Numbered from the stretch's first letter, positions 1-13,432 are shown. The stretch is 64,000 nucleotides of DNA from Panulirus ornatus (GCF_036320965.1 NC_092258.1:2032001-2096000); one strand, 5' to 3'. Numbers and translations are program-made. Notes: generated from the sequence alone by a model not told the origin.

Positions 1-494
1 TAGTGGAGAGTTTCTCATGACCTACCTTCCACCATCTCGTCATGAGACAACAAACCATTGCTACACCCGCAACAAATTCATATCTAGAGGAGTTTTTCTC
101 TCTGTTTCCCACTGACTTCCTTCAGGTCAGTCCGAATCCTTGATTTGCATCCCCAAAACAATCAGGCTCGAGACATGGCTTTGTGTGTACCCGCATCTGA
201 CCTACCTTGACGACTGCGTCTTAGACATGGTATTGTTAAATTTAACTCAGCTGTATCGTTGTTAACTTTCCTGTAGCGTTGTCACTGTTAATATCTCCTC
301 CAGTTATAGCACTGTTAATTGCCTCAGAGTCGGGTCAGTGAGACTCTGTCTAAAAGTGAAAGTGATCAACTGTTTCCGCCCTCCAGGTCTTGCTGACTTT
401 CTCTCTCTAATGACGCTTCTGACTTTCTGCTTCATGGCACCCATGACTCTCTCCCAGTCATGGCACTACTGATTCATTCATTCTCAACCCTGCC

Positions 495-498
<4 letters not shown>
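1..498. other. No gene or clear element seen
   Basis: Unique-looking sequence with a few short CT runs. No coding frame, tRNA or transposon end was recognised. Confidence 0.5.

Positions 499-566
<68 letters not shown>
499..566 (+). repeat. (CT)n microsatellite
   Basis: An uninterrupted run of 34 CT pairs. Confidence 0.98.
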
Positions 567-570
<4 letters not shown>

Positions 571-968
571 CAAAGAAACCTCGAAGCAGAATGAGGTGAA
601 AGAGGTGCTTAACCATCTCAAGGTATGTAATGTCAACTTCTCATCTGATACAAATTCATATCTTCTAAAGTGTGTCCTTGATCTACTTACACGTACTTTT
701 ATATCTGACCTACTTTACTGGTTACTTTACACTTTCTTAATCCTCACACTTGAGGTATCCTGTTTTACAACTTGTCATAAGTATCTCTACTGTCGACCCT
801 TTACGAGAATTTAGATATGATCTTTTGTTATTTCATTTATTCAAATTCCATCAGTTAGTGTGAGGTATATCAACTTTGGACCTAAACAGCCACTGTAGGT
901 GGCGCCACGAATTCTATCTGTATCATTTTAACTGCTAAAGTTGACCATTATGGTAAGACCAGTGAGAT

Positions 969-1100
969 GGCCTCACCAGCAGGGCACCTGGCCTCACCAG
1001 CAGGTCACCTGGCCTCACCAGCAGGTCACCTGGCCTCACCAGCAGGTCACCTGGCCTCACCAGCAGGTCACCTGGCCTCACCAGAAGGGCACGTCACCAG
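969..1100 (+). repeat. 21-bp GC-rich minisatellite
   Basis: Six nearly identical units of GGCCTCACCAGCAGGTCAC plus CT. Each unit carries a CACCTG hexamer at the junction. Unrelated to the foldback 21-bp unit. Confidence 0.93.
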
Positions 1101-2585
1101 GCGGGACTGAGTGCTGGTGAACCTGGCCTTAAGGGAATCACATCAGCCGCCACCTTATCTCCTGGAATCTTGAACGACCCTCATTACCCTGCCGGGCGAT
1201 AAGCCAGAGATACGAGACCAAGCGAAGGGTTCCAGCCTTATTATCATGCTATACCTAATCTCTAACATCATACTCAATCATAAGAAAATGGTTATCAAAC
1301 TAGTTCGGAATTATGGCGCTGATAAGAAGCAAGAAATTCTTTACCAGTAGTTAAATCCTGTACTACAGAGAGACCGCCAGGGTCAAATGAGCATCCAAGA
1401 AGAGCGAGGCGTTGTGAGAGTTAAGTGCATTATAAACGCCATTTACACTTCAGTTATGAAGTCTTGCGATAGATCCTCATGTAAATAAAACCTGCTTTTG
1501 TTGGGAATTTATTGCAACTATTTTGCAGATGGCGATCTCATCTGCCGCTGTCAATGGTTTCAGCTTCAGGAAAGGTGTTTGACGTATGTGGCCACGACAG
1601 CGCAGCCTTGATTGTGTAGTGTTTTTCTTTTTTTTTTTGAGAAATGATTGAAAAAAATGGTCGGAAAAATAATTCAGAGTTGGTACTCGTAGTCTTGACC
1701 ATTTCTCTTTAAGAATTAGATTGATTTAAAAGACTTATCATATGTCTCGTGTTGAAGAATATTCTGGGTTTCAAAAGCTGTTTATTCCTGGAAAATTAGT
1801 TGTGTTACTGAGGCATTTAATCCCGTGTAATGCGCCCTGTTGGTTACCTCAGCCACTCGGAGGCTGGAAGTCACAGTTGCTAGTGGACCAGCTGGAGTTC
1901 TGTGGTGTGACAACCTCGGGTGGGGAGACGTAATGGTACTTTTACTTTATGTAAGGTAAAGAAGACTTTCATGACGTTACATTCCAGTTTGGAAACAAAG
2001 AGATATTTGACCGGAAAAAATACCCTGAGCTATTACCTGCCATTTTCCCTTAAAAATGAGATTATTTCTAACCTCTGGGCATAGTTCAATTTGCCATTCT
2101 GTTTACGTTCCCAGGCAAAGACTCAGAGTTTGGTAATGTTATGGTAATGGAAACAGGAGCGTGTTGGCCCCCGGCGTCTGGCCACTGTAGAGTCGGTTAC
2201 ACAGTAATGAAATATCACAATCAAACCTTCTGATTACCTTCACCTGCGAATCAGCCACGTACATCACTCGAGCCCTCCCTTACCTAGACGGTACTGTACA
2301 ACCCCTACTGAGGTTATCATACTCTACACGTTCCCACCACCTTGCCTCTAATAGCCTCCTGACGTGTGGGATTATTTACAAGAGTTTCGTAGCCTGACCG
2401 ACCTGCGTCTACGTGTATCACCGCTACTGACGGGGGCAACTGATCCTCCAGCCTCACGTTTTCCACCTGCAGTCTGACGGAGGACTTGTTGCCACATTGC
2501 TCAGTCATATTTACGCCTGGAATTTCAACTGATAACATTTTCCGATGTCTTTCCCAGGTGATAGAACCCACACGTGCTCAAGCCC
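1101..2585. other. No gene seen
   Basis: About 1.5 kb of unique sequence. There is a T-run near 1628-1639 and an AATAAA near 1484. Open frames are short and show no recognisable domain. Confidence 0.5.
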
Positions 2586-2898
2586 TTCAGCAGCAACGGA
2601 ACGACCATTGAGCACGACGGAACGACCGTTGAGCACGATGGAACGATCGTTAAGCACGACGGAACGATCGTTGAGCACGACGGAACGATCGTTGAGCACG
2701 ACGGAACGATCCTTGGCCATGAGAGGCATGGCTCTTGACCTTGAGGGTTACAAGAGTACGACCTTCAAGCACAACGGTATAACTCTTGGGTTGTCTGACC
2801 TGACCTTTGATCTCATCCTGAAGGGTTAGGTCAAAGGCTGGGTCGTCATACCCACGGATCGCACCGTCGTGCTCAACGGTCGTTCCGTTGTGCTCATC
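2586..2898. repeat. 21-bp foldback minisatellite element, locus 1 (both arms)
   Basis: Six or so units of TTGAGCACGACGGAACGAT lead into a central region with GACCTGACCTTTGAT, then GGTTAGGTCAAAGG and GTCATACCC. The inverse unit follows (GTCGTGCTCAACGGTCG). The arms are inverted copies of each other around about 2815. No coding function; the open frames here come from the 21-bp period. Confidence 0.85.
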
Positions 2899-2904
2899 AC
2901 TTTG

Positions 2905-3210
2905 CCTGAATCAAGAAAGATAATTCCTTCTGTCCTTGATGCTAAAATGCTAATTTTCATTCTTGTTGATGTTGTTGTTAATGATATAGAGCTAATCCCC
3001 GTCATCAATGATGCAAAAACGATCTACCTCTCTATGTCTCATGCAAGAAAGCTGATCCCCGTTTTACCTGATGGAATAAAGCTAATCCCTACAGTCAGTC
3101 ATGCAAGGAAGCTAAACTTGTTTATGCCAGATGCAAGAAAGATAATCCTCGTTGTGGTTGATGCAAGGCAGCTGATGCTCACCATCCGTGATGCAAGAAA
3201 GGTAATCCTA
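2905..3210 (+). repeat. Degenerate 30-bp minisatellite
   Basis: About ten diverged units related to GATGCAAGAAAGCTAATCCC recur every 30 bases. Because 30 is a multiple of three, one frame stays open as degenerate 10-residue repeats, best seen as an artefact. It abuts foldback locus 1. Confidence 0.75.
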
Positions 3211-4187
3211 TAACTTCCCAGTCTTCGTGTAGAATCCTTGCTCAGACGCACATGACAGGAAGCCGAGAAGATTTCCCTAGACCAAGACGTGATGTGTTTA
3301 TGCTTGAGTATGACAGGTAGTTAGAACGGTGAAATATTGTGTGAAATACCATTCCAATCCAGCCCAGTCATACAGACTTTAACTACAAAACAATTGAGTC
3401 ACACACGTTCAGGTATGGAGACATGTGGCACTGTAGCCAACGCAAAACATGTTCGCCACTTCCCACCGTTCATAGCGTCTCTTCTCTCCTCTTCATCTTG
3501 CTAAAGAAACATTCTGGTCAAGATGCAAATCGACAGGACGCCGCCCTCTGATTAGTAGTTGCGACGCGCATGCGTCGACAGTTCCTTGCTGATTGGTAGT
3601 TTTTATACGCACGCGTGGCCAACTGCTCAACGATCAGCTATTCTAATGAGCGAGCGTGTGTGTGTGCGTGCGCGGGGTGCAGCAGGTCCTCAGATGGGTA
3701 GCGCACTGTGAACGCTGAGCTTAATAGTCGTTTCCTTCGTTCGTCTGGTGACGCATCGCTTCTTACGAGCCTGGGCAGCCACGATCCTATGTATCGCCTC
3801 AATATCCAGTGTGCCAGAGAGACCTTTTGTGTGGCCACGTTAACCAGTGGTGTAGAGAGCCCTTGGTATGGTCCCAGTAGATGTTAAACAACTTGAATAC
3901 GATTAGCAAGAGTGAGCTTACCCCACCCCCAACCCCCATCCCTCCCTGGCATGCCAGTTGAAACCAGAGGCCATCGTCTCATCAAAATACTCCAAGGGAA
4001 CCAAGAAACTCACCACCTGGAGCCCTCAGATCCTAAGGATCCGATACACAACACACTTTAGGCCCTCAGGTCTCCATGATGGTCGAGAGAACACGCCATT
4101 ATAACTCTAGCTTTAGAATAACATTGTATTGCCAGAGACTAGTACTAGTGTGTTGAAGCTTCTTTGGTTTATATGTCCAGGGATCGA
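3211..4187. other. No gene; CpG-rich patch at 3535-3680
   Basis: The patch holds GACGCGCATGCGTCG, which resembles an NRF1 site, and inverted CCAAT (GATTGG). The rest is unremarkable. Confidence 0.4.
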
Positions 4188-4365
4188 AGCGTTGTTTGAC
4201 CCCCTTGAGCAGGACGGTGCATCCTTTGGGCATGATGACCTGGCTTTCGTCCTAACCCTTAAGGGTCTGATAAAAGACCAGGCCATCATACCCAAGAGCC
4301 GTACCTTCATGCTCAAGGGTCGCACCGTCGTGTTCAAGGGTCGCACTGTCGTGCTCCAGGGGTCT
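4188..4365. repeat. 21-bp foldback element, locus 2 (near complete, short arms)
   Basis: One or two left-arm units (CTTGAGCAGGACGGTGC), then GATGACCTGGCTTTCG and the self-complementary centre AACCCTTAAGGGT, then GACCAGGCCATCATACCC and right-arm units with GTCGTGTTCAAGGGTCG. It is the clearest minimal copy of the family. Confidence 0.8.
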
Positions 4366-5526
<1,161 letters not shown>

Positions 5527-5926
5527 AGATAGGTATCATTTGTTCATGTATCTTCAAGTGTGTCGCTGAAGGCTCTCTCGCCAGCAGCCGAGGCACTCAT
5601 CTCGCTCCACAACTCTTGCTCCGCCTCGGTCAGTGTTCGAAACTTACGACCCTCCATACATCTCTCCACTCTGGACTCAGTGGGTTCGAAGCTATGCAAT
5701 TAGCGAGTGGGTAAGGTAGATGATTAATGGACCTGATCGCCAGCCACCTGTGCCACAGCTACTGATAGGGTCGACCGCTTGCTCCTGGCTAGCTGGTTGG
5801 TTAGTTGGTTCGGTCGCTGGGTCGAGATATATGAGTCAAAGTTTCGAATATGTGATTTGAACAGTCTCGAAGTTTTGAAGAAAAAAAAGATGGATATATG
5901 ATTTCTGTTTACGCATACAAATGAGC

Positions 5927-5929
<3 letters not shown>

Positions 5930-6019
<90 letters not shown>

Positions 6020-6045
6020 CTATCTATCCATCTTTCTATCTATCT
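5930..6045 (+). repeat. Compound (CT)n(TATC)n microsatellite
   Basis: About 35 CT pairs followed by about eleven TATC units, the last few imperfect. Confidence 0.98.
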
Positions 6046-8826
6046 TGTTTTATGCATATGCAGTTTGTTTAACATCGTCCACCAGGATGTCCCTCGTCAC
6101 AACACATCCAGGGTAGTGGCTGGTCCCACGACCGCCGTGCATACAGAGTGTATCATAACTCTGACGCTAAGAGCTCCTTCATTAGGCACTCACCCAGACC
6201 ACAGCCGCAGACAAAGGCAGGCAGTGAATTATCACTGTTGAGAAGCCACCTCCCACCCGTGCGCCCCCTCACTCCTTCCCTTCAGGACCTGAATATTTCA
6301 TAGGTTTCACCAGACGTCTCGGGAAATTGTGGCCATTTATGACTATTTACTCCCCTGCATTGTATAATGATATGTTTATTCTTCATCCCATCTCGCAGGT
6401 TAATGGCCCACATTTGCATAATTAAGTATAAGTGACGTGGTTCTCTGGAGACAAAGTTGGGTGGGGTTCCGCTTCAGTGTTGCTTGGGTTTGGTGTAAGA
6501 GTTGTTCAAGGGAAAGGTCGAACAGGAGTTGGTGTTTTCATCCCTGCCTGGACCCAGGTAGTCGTCCCTACCTTACGATTTGGTCGTTGCTCCCTGCCTG
6601 TACTTACTGACTCGTCCTGCCCAGTGTAAGACAAGCTCTGAGGTGAAATGAATTATCTCATATTTTCTAAAACGATTTCTTTTATGTTACAGATTATCAC
6701 TCTCATTTTCTGTCACAGTCTATATGTCTACATTTCTTTCACGTTAGGTATGTACACATAACCCTTTCATCATTCGTTTTTCACTACCAGAACCCAAGCC
6801 TGCTACATCAGCTGATGTTCATGGACGGTAGGTGTGTTCGAGTCAGCTGAGGAAGGATGTTAGGTGTTTCCATGGTAACGTCCCACACTAACGCCATCCC
6901 CAAGACCCATACCGAACACTATGGAAGAAACATAGCTCTAAATTAAGCTCAATGATGAGGGAAAACTGAGTTCAGTGAATAGAGAAAATTGGAATTTGTT
7001 TTTTTTTATCTTAAATAGCAAAAATTACACACCAATTACCTCTCGTAAAGAACTTAAAGTCATTCATATTTGGCGCTGGTTTGGTTGGCCGAACGTGATC
7101 GATGTAGTAGTTTCTGTCTCTTCAACATGTGAGATCATGTGACATACACATACACTTTGTGTAAATATAAAAAGAAAAGAGTCAGTCTACACGGCTAATT
7201 TGTCTAGAGAAGCAGTACACTGTATTAGTGTAGATATCAAGCGAAAATAAACAATATATTAGTCTCAAGGAAGCGCGGTGGTGGTGGTGGTAATAGCGAC
7301 CAAAACAGGAAAACTGGAGAATGAGAGACAGTGAAATTGGCTGAGATTAGAAGTGTCTAGGGACATCAGACACCTGGGGAGTCTCTCCTAAGTTATGGTG
7401 GGGAAATGGTTGGCTGGTGATGTATGGAAAAGTTTTAGAAAAGCCAGGTAAACATAGGGAGGCGGAGGGTAAAGTTAGGCGAAGCGAGACTTTACAGATG
7501 TGGTCGCCAGTATTGAAAGATGTGTTCAGCTTCTTGTTAGAGTAAGGGTGTTGAACTTATCATAATACCTGAGAGCGAAACATGGTCACGTGTCGAGAGA
7601 CTGACGTAGAGATCTCGTTAGAAGAGATGGATGTTGGTGGGTTTCAGTGTGGAGTGAGAAAATTGGATGGTTTGCGAAAGCAATTATATCATAAATGATA
7701 TTCATTGAGGATCCTGGTGATGTATGTAATGGGAGTTTTGTGCAAATATCTTTACGATAATATCACTTTAATCATTCTTATGACCATCTTGAATTTCTTG
7801 GTGATACTGAAGTATTTTTTCATTATTTCCTCAGTTTCTTCTGTTTTATGATATGAAGGATAGGTAGATTTCTGTAGCTTTATGATATGAAGGATAGGTA
7901 GACTTCTGTAGGTTGATGTAGCAACATTACGAACAGCTTTATGATCTGGTCTGGTTTACAACATTGTTAATGATCCGAAGTTGGCACCCGACACTCAGTT
8001 ATCTGAAATTTGAACTGGTCATTCTACTGTTGGTTATCTAAGGTCTGAACTGGTCATTTGACAGTTAGTTAACCGGGTTTAAACTGGTCACTCGTCTGTG
8101 AATTAACGGTGGCCAAAAGTAGCCACCTGTTATTCAGTTATCTTGATCTTCAGTGATCATCCGAGTGTATCCCTGACCCAAAAGTCACCCCACCATAGCC
8201 AGAGTCCCTGGGTTCCAGTCCCTAAGCGCCATGAGCTGGATGAGGGTACATACCAGATGCTATAAGTTTACACAACCCTGTATGGATGATCTTGGGGTCA
8301 CAAGATCCTTTCTAGGTGGCAGGGTAGCAAGCCTACCCGATGGAAAAAGTACGTTCCTGTCTTTAGCATCTAACGGGGTTGGGATTGGGGACTTTTTGTT
8401 CCCAAAAAGAGATACAAGTGCGCTATTTTCCACCTCCATATTAGCAGTAAAAGAGTTAAGGATGATGAAGAGACATGCAGATAATCATTCTGTCTCTTAT
8501 TCTGTATGAACATGTTTATACACACAATATCTTAATGATACAGTAAACAGCTGCGGTAAGGATAAAGTAGTCTGCAATTTTTTGTTTCCTTGACACTCAT
8601 CCCCCTCACATTATACAACATCCAAAACCTCGTAATACCAGGTATGTAGACTCACACGTCGTTAACAACACATCAGTCAACATTATGAGTTTCCTAACAT
8701 GTGAATGATCATAAAGGATAATGGAAAAGCAAAAAATGAAAACCCAGATATTATCGTTCACACCCATATGTTCCAGCGGAGGAGAATGACGCAGCAACTC
8801 TTCAATTCATCAGTTGATGATGAAAT
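6046..8826. other. 2.8 kb without gene or long repeat
   Basis: Largely unique sequence. Short (GGT)n near 7279-7291 and a 35-base local duplication (TTTATGATATGAAGGATAGG twice, 7845-7910). 7990-8150 has four loose copies of CACTCAGTTATCTGAA-like phrases. No coding region recognised. Confidence 0.5.
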
Positions 8827-8877
8827 AGACAGCCAGGCGCACAGACAGCCAGGCGCACAGACAGATAGACAGACTGA
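8827..8877 (+). repeat. ACAGACAGCCAGGCGC tandem and CAGA run
   Basis: Two copies of a 17-base GCCAGGCGCACAGACA-type unit followed by GATAGACAGAC. Confidence 0.8.
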
Positions 8878-9109
8878 CGGGGAGGCTAATATCAAGGTGG
8901 CTGACGCGAGGTAGACTGATGAACCATCGAGATGTGGCTTCTTCCCTTGTTAACTGAGGTGTTTTATGGTCAGGATGCTTGTTACCTTGTGCTGCCAAGA
9001 TCCTGAATGTTGATCATATGAATGTTGAATATTCCACGAGAGTCTGACATGAATGTTGAGTAGGCGAAGTCGAGTCAGATAACACGAGGGAGCCTCCTAG
9101 GGAAATAGT

Positions 9110-9382
9110 TCCTTGAGCAAGACGGTACGATCATTGAACACGACGGTACGACCCCTGAAGCACGACGGTACGACCATTGAGCATGACGGTACGACCCTTC
9201 AACATGACGGTAAGACGCTTCAGCACGACAGCTCAACCCTTGAGCTCGACGGTACGACCCTTGAGCAGGACGGTACAATATCCTTCAGCAAGGCGGTACG
9301 GCCCTTGAGCACGACGGCATGAACTTTAGGTATAAAAGCTCGACCTTCGATATCCAAAGGCCGCAACGTGGTGCTCAAGGAT
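9110..9382. repeat. 21-bp foldback element, locus 3 (long left arm)
   Basis: About nine units of TTGAGCACGACGGTACGA in varied states of decay (9113-9320), a diverged centre with TTTAGGTATAAAAGCTCGAC, then a short inverse arm containing GTGGTGCTCAAGGATCC. Confidence 0.8.
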
Positions 9383-9799
9383 CCACCAATCGCAAGATCA
9401 ACTGAGAATCAATTCACCGAAAAGAAGGTACAAACAGCCGGTGATATTTATACAAAATAATCACATATTATCTTTATATACTTTCTTGCTTCATCCCTTC
9501 TTCCTCGTTTCGTTCTTAAAACTTGTGTTGTATCATGAACATGTTGTTCCACACGATACGTTACCCCTTCCTTAGGTTCCTCTCATGCTGTCCCTGTCTA
9601 GTCGACCCTTCTGTGTCCAGATCCTGCCTCTTGCATCCTTCTCTGCCCGACTTCTCAAGTAGAAAATTTTCACATTGACTGAGGGCCGGGATGATACTCA
9701 TACTACGTATGCCTAAAGTATCATTGAATAGTGGAACTCAAGTTTATATTCAGATGGTTTACTGTCTGGTTGTATCTAGTAGACCAGGTGTCCTGAAAC

Positions 9800-9881
9800 A
9801 TTTCATGAAGAGGGGAATACAAAAGATCTTTGGTGGGCGGCGTTTGGCCCGCGGGCCGTATTTTGGGGAACCCTGCCACTG
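9800..9881. mobile_element. Terminal fragment of an hAT-like DNA transposon
   Basis: On the minus strand the end reads CAGTGGCAGGGTTCCCCAAA, then a GC-rich stretch with CGGCCCGCGGGCC. This is the pattern of hAT (Charlie-type) terminal inverted repeats. No opposite terminus or transposase was recognised nearby, and the inner boundary is a guess. Weak similarity to a decayed coding edge may lie upstream to about 9690. Confidence 0.5.
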
Positions 9882-9911
9882 ACCATAACTCTTTATCTTG
9901 TCTTCCCTCAG

Positions 9912-10033
9912 GTATCACAGTCTCGACCCATGCCTGCAGATCCATCCATCAACACGTCCAATTAGACAGTGGCTGCTGGAGGGCATCGCCAGCATGTCAA
10001 TCAGAAGCCTCCATCACCCCCACCAACACCCAG
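9912..10033 (+). other. Candidate orphan internal exon
   Basis: A pyrimidine-rich tract and CAG (ending 9911) precede 122 bases that are open in more than one frame, followed by CAG and a GTAATC donor at 10034. The encoded residues (for example YHSLDPCLQIHPS) match no family I know. Chance is a fair alternative. Confidence 0.18.
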
Positions 10034-10104
10034 GTAATCACAAGGCTGTCGAGGAGAGGGACACCTTCCATGACCCTCAGACCAACAGGAACATTACCAA
10101 TCTC

Positions 10105-10106
<2 letters not shown>

Positions 10107-10158
<52 letters not shown>

Positions 10159-10167
10159 GGGGGGGGG
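10107..10167 (+). repeat. (GT)n followed by a G run
   Basis: About 24 GT pairs, one A, then eleven G. Confidence 0.97.
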
Positions 10168-10366
10168 CCTACCAGCTAACCACTGGGTGCTGCTGCCAGA
10201 CGATGGTCAGTCTTCAGCCTCTGCTTGGCTCTCATCCTCCTGGTGGAGGTAACAAAGGAGATCTGACTCTCTGTTAAGGTCGAGACGCACCAGCTCACGT
10301 GTATACATATAGGTATATACCATGAGAGGCGTTTGGGTGTGCTAGGTTGGGCGGGATATGGGCTTC

Positions 10367-10368
<2 letters not shown>

Positions 10369-10413
<45 letters not shown>

Positions 10414-10450
10414 TCAGACTTGCCTCCGCCTATTCCCCCCCCCCCCCCCC
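10369..10450 (+). repeat. (CA)n and a C16 run
   Basis: AC pairs at 10369-10411 and a run of 16 C at 10435-10450. It mirrors the GT plus G tract 260 bases upstream, so the two could pair. Confidence 0.95.
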
Positions 10451-10696
10451 TCCTCCCTTCCCACCTCGTATTATGTGACCTTGACTTACACTGTCATTGA
10501 GAGACTTTGTCTGTCTATACTTAAACAAGTAATTCTTTCCAAGCCAGTCAGCCTCTAGCTTATGTGTCTTGTTTACTTGCAACCTCTTTACTTATGGTAA
10601 ATGAGACCTGCATATTCCCATATGTGTTATTTTAACAAGTCTTCAGAATTTTGACAGCAAAATGCTTCATCTGTTGGTATATATACAGTACGAAAT

Positions 10697-10935
10697 TTGA
10701 CCTTACCAGTAAGGGTGAGGTCAAAGGTTAGGCCATCATACGTACGGGTCGTATCATTGTTCTCAAGGATCAAACTATCGAGTTTAATGGTCATACCTTC
10801 CCAATCAAGCGTCACATCATCGCCCTCAAGGCGTACCGTCGAGCTCAAGGGTCGTACCGTCGTGCTCAAGAGCCGTACCGTCGTGCTCAAGAGCCGTACC
10901 GTCGTGCTCAAGAGCTGTACCGTCGTGGCTGACGG
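10697..10935. repeat. 21-bp foldback element, locus 4 (centre and long right arm)
   Basis: It starts at a centre TTGACCTTACC / GGTGAGGTCAAAGG, continues with AGGCCATCATACG, and then has inverse units GTCGTACCGTCGTGCTCAAG repeated four to five times. The left arm is essentially missing. Confidence 0.8.
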
Positions 10936-11298
10936 AGGATCAAGCGGTAATAACCCAACAGATCCGCCAGGATAAGCTGTGTCACTGGTCTTACCAAACA
11001 ATGGGTCCAGCTCCTGCATCTTTATTGTATACTTCTGAATTAATCACTGTAGCATTATGTGGCAACCCACGGAATGTAAACACATGTGTGATTCATGACA
11101 TCACCTCAGGAAAATAAACAGCTCCTGCCACAAAATTACAAATCGCAATTAATGAAACTTTCCGGGTTTCGTATCTTTATTTGTGAATGTCAAAATATAT
11201 CGTTAAACTCACCACTCACAGCGCTAGAGTATGGGTCTCAAGTGAACTTCAGGTAAAAATAATGAAGTCCCGTTTTCACTTCAGAATGTATTAAAAAC

Positions 11299-11525
11299 CT
11301 TGAGCACGACGGTACGATCCTTGACCACAACGGTACGATACTTTGAATAAGAAAGTACGATCCCAGATCACAGTGGTACGATCCTTAAACAGTAAATTAA
11401 GACTTTTGGGTATGATGGTTCAGCTCTTGACCTGACCCTCAGGGGCTAGGTCAAAGGTTATATACCACTATATGCAAGGGTCGTAACGCCGTTCTGCAGG
11501 GTCGTACCGTCGTCGTATTCAAGGA
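11299..11525. repeat. 21-bp foldback element, locus 5 (both arms)
   Basis: Left-arm units (CTTGAGCACGACGGTACGAT) lead into GGGTATGATGGTTCAGC, then the centre TTGACCTGACCCTCAGGGGC and TAGGTCAAAGGTTAT. Inverse units with GGTCGTACCGTCGTC follow. This is the best copy for defining the central palindrome. Confidence 0.82.
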
Positions 11526-12740
11526 ACTGATCATAATAATCTCTGCGGCAGTACCACATTTCAAATGTCAAGTATCTTATCAAATTTTATTTTCAAGCGT
11601 GTCACTAGCAGGTTGAATCGATCCTAACGAAGTAATTGCCTATTTATGATGTAACAAGAAAAGTAAGGACTCTGTGGAGTTTATCTCTAGTGTTGCTCGA
11701 GTGTTGTGTTGTGTTACGTTAACCATGCCATATGAGGAGCTAACTCCCCTTTCCCCCTTCCCCCAACTCACACTTTCCCTCCCCTCCCACTGCTTTTCCT
11801 CCTTCCACCCCTTTCTGCACTGCCCCACCTTCTCCCTTCCTCAAAACAACTCCCACCCTTTGGGCTCTCCCTTACCTTACACCTGTGGTGCTGGGTCCCT
11901 CTTGCCCACCTTGGGTGCCTTAATCGTGTCATTTGTAAGCCAGGTGCGTGTCGCCTTTACCCGGCCTCACATCTGATTATGAACACCTGTGTGTTTACCT
12001 CGTTGCCTTGTTGCCTTCCCACGCCACGCCTCCACCGCTTCCCTCCGTCACACGCCTCTTACAGGATCTCTTTCCTCGTCCTTTGGTTACACTTAATGTG
12101 TTGGTTCTCACTAAAACACCTGTGAACCACCAGCGTACGGAGCCTCTCCCCTCTGACTACACTTGATGGGTTGTGCGCATTGCTATAAGACTCGTACAGC
12201 GTCATGACACACGTACCTGACCTCTCCAGTCTCCAGTCACATCTCATTGTTCTTATAGGTTGTATAGGTGTGAGGGTGACTGTCTGGTGCTGCGTCAGGT
12301 ATGGACGTGGCTCTCCTCCACCTGCTTCCCTCTGTGCCTCCACCTCTAGCATTCCACCTGCTTCCTGGTCCTCCCGCCTCCACCACCAACAAAGCCAAAC
12401 TTACTTATTATCAAATCTAGATGTTCATATCGGCGTCACTTAGACAATCGTACTCCCCCATAGTTGAAGCGGACGATAATCCTACGTAAAAGTAATGGTA
12501 CTATCGACTTCGTCAGCCTGTGACGGTGAATTCCTCTTGGCCACATTATGGTTGCCCTGCTCGCTGGATCTTATTTTAATTGGATGTTCAGTGAAATTTA
12601 TAAGGCTCGGTTATGAGGCAGTCGCTCACCCCAACGCTGTGAGTAACTCCAGTTGGTTACAGTCATTTCGGACCCTGACTGTACCATCAGGTGTAGTCTG
12701 GAAGTGAGCGTCGTCCACTGTTTACCAGATTTGTTGGATC
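11526..12740. other. No gene; pyrimidine-rich at 11740-11870 and 12010-12060
   Basis: CCCTTTCCCCC-type low-complexity stretches. No conserved coding sequence recognised. Confidence 0.45.
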
Positions 12741-12870
12741 ATAGAGAAAGAGAGGACCTGTGCCTGCTGTGTCCCAGAGACCTCCTGAGCCATTGAAAAG
12801 GCGAGGACCTGTGCCTGCTGTGCTTCAGGGACACCCAGAGCCACAGAGAAGGAGAGGATCTGTGAGTACG
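12741..12870 (+). repeat. 51-bp tandem repeat, about 2.5 copies
   Basis: AGGACCTGTGCCTGCTGTG recurs 51 bases apart with conserved flanks (AGAGCCA..GAGAA). Confidence 0.8.
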
Positions 12871-13432
12871 GTGCGAGTTGGTCAGTGTACTGGTTTGGAT
12901 GGCTCCCGTGTGGACGCTAACTTTGTAGTGGTTTTGACGGGTCCTGTAGAGATTATTGCTTCTAATAAGGCCCGTTGTAGCTTACGCTTTGTGCCCCCGA
13001 GTTCAACCGTTGGCTTTCGATGCTTCTGGTTGCCTGTGTGGTGACTCTGGCTGACCATGTCATAGTTCTTCGCGGTTCTGGTGGAGTAATGGGTGGCTTA
13101 CACATGAGGTAAGTCGAGTGCTGGCTCCGGCGGCCCGTCTTGTGACTGATGGCCTCCCCAATGGTGGCTCTCGTGGTGTGTGAGGGGACGCTGCTCTGTC
13201 CAGAGTGTTGACCCTGTGACTGAGGCGACCATAACAAGTCCTGTATGTTTAACTGTGTTATTTCCTGGACATGGCCGTGGCTGCTGCTAATTCTAATGGT
13301 GTAAATCAGACTCAAACTATACATCCCTCGACGTGACTTCCTGATTCTTTTAAGCAGCTCATACCTGAGGACAGACTTACCTTAAGGGCGGAAAAGCACT
13401 TTCCCATAACGTTCAGGTTAGCAGCACCCTGA

